Assembly: GCA_009731375.1 (NCBI GenBank)
Contig: BJOX01000125.1
Coordinates: 182,579 to 227,219, forward strand
Length of the DNA stretch: 44,641 nucleotides
Source of the DNA: Paulinella micropora
Taxonomy: Eukaryota; Cercozoa; Imbricatea; Euglyphida
Direction: 5' to 3'
Shown here one piece after another: positions 31,598-44,641 of this stretch. The notes below the pieces were generated by a model. It searched no databases and had not been told where the DNA came from. It was given only the letters and a program-made list of their open reading frames with translations. The position numbers and the translations under genes are program-made. Numbering within the stretch: position 1 is the first letter of the stretch; every line of letters starts with the position of its first letter.

Positions 31598-31666
<69 letters not shown>

Positions 31667-31695
31667 GTCTGCCTGTCTGTCTGTCTGTCTATCTG

Positions 31696-31752
<57 letters not shown>

Positions 31753-31759
31753 TTGTATG

Positions 31760-31807
<48 letters not shown>

Positions 31808-31848
31808 CCTACCTACCTACCTACCTACCTACCTACCTACCTATCTAC

Positions 31849-31898
<50 letters not shown>

Positions 31899-31936
31899 GT
31901 CTGCCTGTCTGTCTTGTCAGTCTATCTATTTATCTA

Positions 31937-31992
<56 letters not shown>

Positions 31993-32036
31993 CTGTCTAT
32001 CTATTTGTCTGTCTATCTGTCTGTCTGTCTATCTAC

Positions 32037-32077
<41 letters not shown>

Positions 32078-32078
32078 C

Positions 32079-32132
<54 letters not shown>

Positions 32133-32190
32133 ATATCTATCTATCTCTATCTATCTACCTATCTATCTATCGATCTATCCATCTATGTGT
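31088..32190. repeat. (TATC)n array of about 1.1 kb
   Basis: TATC units with CTGT, CCTA and CCAT blocks. It is the longest uniform tetranucleotide tract in the window. Confidence 0.95.
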
Positions 32191-32198
32191 GTATCTAC

Positions 32199-32275
32199 TT
32201 GAAGTGTGTCTGGTGTTGGCATTCCACGTGATCATGAATCTCTACCGCCATTCCCGGGAAGATTTTGCGAAAATA
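32199..32275 (-). CDS. exon [16 protein letters not shown], 5' end interrupted by SINE
   Basis: Codes [18 protein letters not shown] then QHQTHF with the donor TTCAA/GTAGAT. It parallels the upstream partial copies at 33567 (NDYHYFRQSLTGTP) and 33699. Its 5' end abuts the SINE's (ATT)n tail. The missing start (AAAAGATTATTATCA) appears on the far side of the SINE at about 32645-32630, so the element seems to have landed in this copy. Confidence 0.45.
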
Positions 32276-32559
32276 ATAATAATAATAATAATAGTGCTTC
32301 TCTGTCAATGGCTGATGCATTTCTGCACATGCGCCTCCATCGTCTCACCCGTGAGGGGAGTACGAAGAATTGACGATAAGCTCTAATGACACCCCCGCAA
32401 GGGCAGTTCCAACACTTCCAGACGGGCCGGTATGTTCAATGAAAATACTGGTCCAGACGGATCGGTATGTTCAATGAAAATACTGGTGGCACCGACGGGA
32501 ATCGAACTGGCGACAGGGCCCAGATGGTAGAACTTGACCACTGGGCTATCACGGTGTCC

Positions 32560-32560
<1 letters not shown>
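32271..32560 (-). mobile_element. tRNA-derived SINE (fullest copy)
   Basis: Minus strand, about 290 bp. The head starts at 32560 and has a pol III box A TAGCCCAGTGG (32548-32538) and box B AGTTCGATTCC (32508-32498) 29 bp apart, followed by CCGTCGGTGCCACCA, which nearly pairs with the 5' end GACACCG as a tRNA acceptor would. The body contains a 35-bp tandem duplication (32418-32452 and 32453-32487). The tail is (ATT)n. Other copies are at 65-470 and 34032-34099. Confidence 0.8.
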
Positions 32561-32629
<69 letters not shown>

Positions 32630-32632
32630 GTG
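32561..32632. repeat. (AAT)n upstream of the SINE head
   Basis: About 22 units. On the minus strand it begins CACTATTATT, the same junction as a SINE tail, so it may be the tail of an older truncated insertion or expanded exon sequence. Confidence 0.9.
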
Positions 32633-32701
32633 ATAATAATCTTTTGCAGCCAGGACGGAGAGGTGGCACACTGTTCGTCACCTGCCGACCACAGCACCCT
32701 C

Positions 32702-32736
32702 AACCCTAACCCTAACCCTAACCCTAACCCTAACCA
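32702..32736. repeat. interstitial telomere-like tract (CCCTAA)n
   Basis: Five full CCCTAA units and partial flanking ones (ACCACTAAACC), embedded between an exon-like segment and GATA/GCTA repeat. Confidence 0.85.
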
Positions 32737-32754
32737 CTAAACCTGACTCATGTA

Positions 32755-32792
32755 GATAGCTAGATAGGTAGCTAGATAGCTAGCTAGCTAGC

Positions 32793-32839
<47 letters not shown>

Positions 32840-32877
32840 CTAGCTAGCTAGCTAGCTAGCTAGGTAGCTAGGTAGCT
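32755..32877. repeat. GATA and GCTA tract
   Basis: GATA units grading into GCTA units at both ends. GCTAGC is palindromic. Confidence 0.95.
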
Positions 32878-32883
32878 GTATAC

Positions 32884-32955
32884 GGTGTGGTGGTCCCAGG
32901 TGAAGTGTATCAGCGCCGTCTCTCCGTCCTCAGTCAAGATGCTCTTGCAACGCGT
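32884..32955 (-). CDS. exon TRCKSILTED (full copy)
   Basis: The acceptor is CTCACCAG and the donor CACC/GTATAC. 24 residues in phase 0: TRCKSILTEDGETALIHFTW then DHHT. Two head copies lie upstream (33233 and 33413). It could continue gene C in phase from the exon at 33526. Family not recognised. Confidence 0.6.
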
Positions 32956-33038
32956 CTGGTGAGGAGCTGCCACAAGCACACACACACAACACACACAACA
33001 CACAACACACACACACATACACAACACACACACACCAT

Positions 33039-33114
33039 GATCATCATCATCATCGTCGTCGTCGTCATCATCGTCATCATCGTCATCATCATCGTCATCA
33101 TCATCATCATCGCG
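33039..33114. repeat. (CAT/CGT)n tract
   Basis: Trinucleotide ATC/GTC repeat, leading into poly-C. Confidence 0.9.

Positions 33115-33201
<87 letters not shown>
33115..33201. repeat. poly-C tract of about 87 with one T
   Basis: The longest homopolymer in the window, interrupted by a single T at 33146. It directly follows the end of the head copy at 33233. Confidence 0.95.
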
Positions 33202-33203
<2 letters not shown>

Positions 33204-33233
33204 GTCCTCGGTGTAGATGGTCTTGGAGTGCGT
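33202..33233 (-). pseudogene. head copy THSKTIYTED
   Basis: The acceptor is CCCACCAG, then THSKTIYTEDP, running into poly-G on the coding strand. No donor. Confidence 0.6.
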
Positions 33234-33380
33234 CTGGTGGGGATGGCATCACACACACAGAGACACACGCACACTCATACACACACACACACACACAACA
33301 CACAACACACAACACACACACAACACACAACACACAACACACACACAAACACAAACACACAAAAACATACACACAAACAC

Positions 33381-33413
33381 ATCGTCTTCAATGTATATGG
33401 TCTTGCTGTGCGT
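33381..33413 (-). CDS. 33-nt candidate mini-exon THSKTIYIEDD
   Basis: The acceptor is CTTACCAG and the donor GACGAT/GTGTTT. 11 residues, phase 0 at both ends, so inclusion would not shift the frame. Compared with the copy at 33233, Ser is AGC instead of TCC and Glu GAA instead of GAG. Confidence 0.45.
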
Positions 33414-33433
33414 CTGGTAAGGAGCTGCGGGAT

Positions 33434-33497
<64 letters not shown>

Positions 33498-33507
33498 ACA
33501 GTCAAAA

Positions 33508-44640
<11,133 letters not shown>

Positions 44641-44641
44641 A

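Noticed and set aside
32489-32560. A functional tRNA gene on the minus strand
   Set aside because: Boxes A and B and part of the acceptor pairing are present, but D-arm and anticodon-arm pairing is poor, and the sequence continues into a repeated body and ATT tail. It is a SINE head.

Overview
This is a eukaryotic nuclear window from a protist-like genome. It has GT-AG introns, an APE-type LINE, a tRNA-derived SINE and a protein kinase of the calcium/calmodulin (CAMK/CDPK) group. CDPK-like kinases plus this repeat load would fit an alveolate (chromerid or dinoflagellate relative) or another alga, but the sequence alone does not fix the taxon. At least half of the window is simple repeat: GATA/TATC, TACA/TGTA, GA/CT, CA/GT, AAT, hexamers and long poly-C/G. 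Ten runs of N mark assembly gaps, several of them beside homopolymers.

Nearly all long open frames here are translated microsatellite. The real coding signal is a series of short minus-strand exons (about 20-200 nt). Each sits between a pyrimidine-AG acceptor and a GT donor, and the introns are mostly microsatellite. Reading phases agree from exon to exon, which is the main evidence that they are real. I reconstruct: (A) a charged protein from ATG at 13073 to the stop at 5641, ending in a 348-residue Glu-rich exon; (B) a partial gene around 4.0-0.56 kb with an AT-hook-like motif, broken by gaps and an apparent frameshift; (C) a kinase gene entering from beyond 44.64 kb, with kinase subdomains X-XI at 44.2-42.2 kb and a long tail of small exons to about 33.5 kb; (D) further minus-strand exons from 33 to 22 kb, including a poly-Ser exon. 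D may be the 3' part of C or a separate gene.

The most unusual feature is that many exons are 'stuttered'. A full exon is accompanied by one to four partial, diverged copies. Copies of the exon head, with its acceptor, lie upstream. Copies of the exon tail, with its donor, lie downstream. Each is separated from the full exon by microsatellite. I count more than a dozen such clusters, and several copies differ mainly at synonymous positions and keep phase. This suggests repeated segmental exon duplication coupled to microsatellite growth, possibly with alternative exon use.

Mobile and repeat DNA: a 5'-truncated LINE at 20.0-16.9 kb; a SINE at 32.3-32.6 kb with other copies at 0.06-0.47 and 34.0 kb; a repeat family ending in a TATC tail (26.6, 38.1, 38.4 and 43.0 kb); a TIR-flanked segment at 36.3-37.7 kb; an inverted pair at 43.25 and 44.64 kb; a graded GAGTNN satellite at 14.9-16.8 kb; a dispersed 31-nt minisatellite; and an interstitial CCCTAA tract. 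The AT-rich stretches at 2.9-5.6, 13.1-13.9 and 20.1-21.8 kb are the only largely non-repetitive intergenic DNA.
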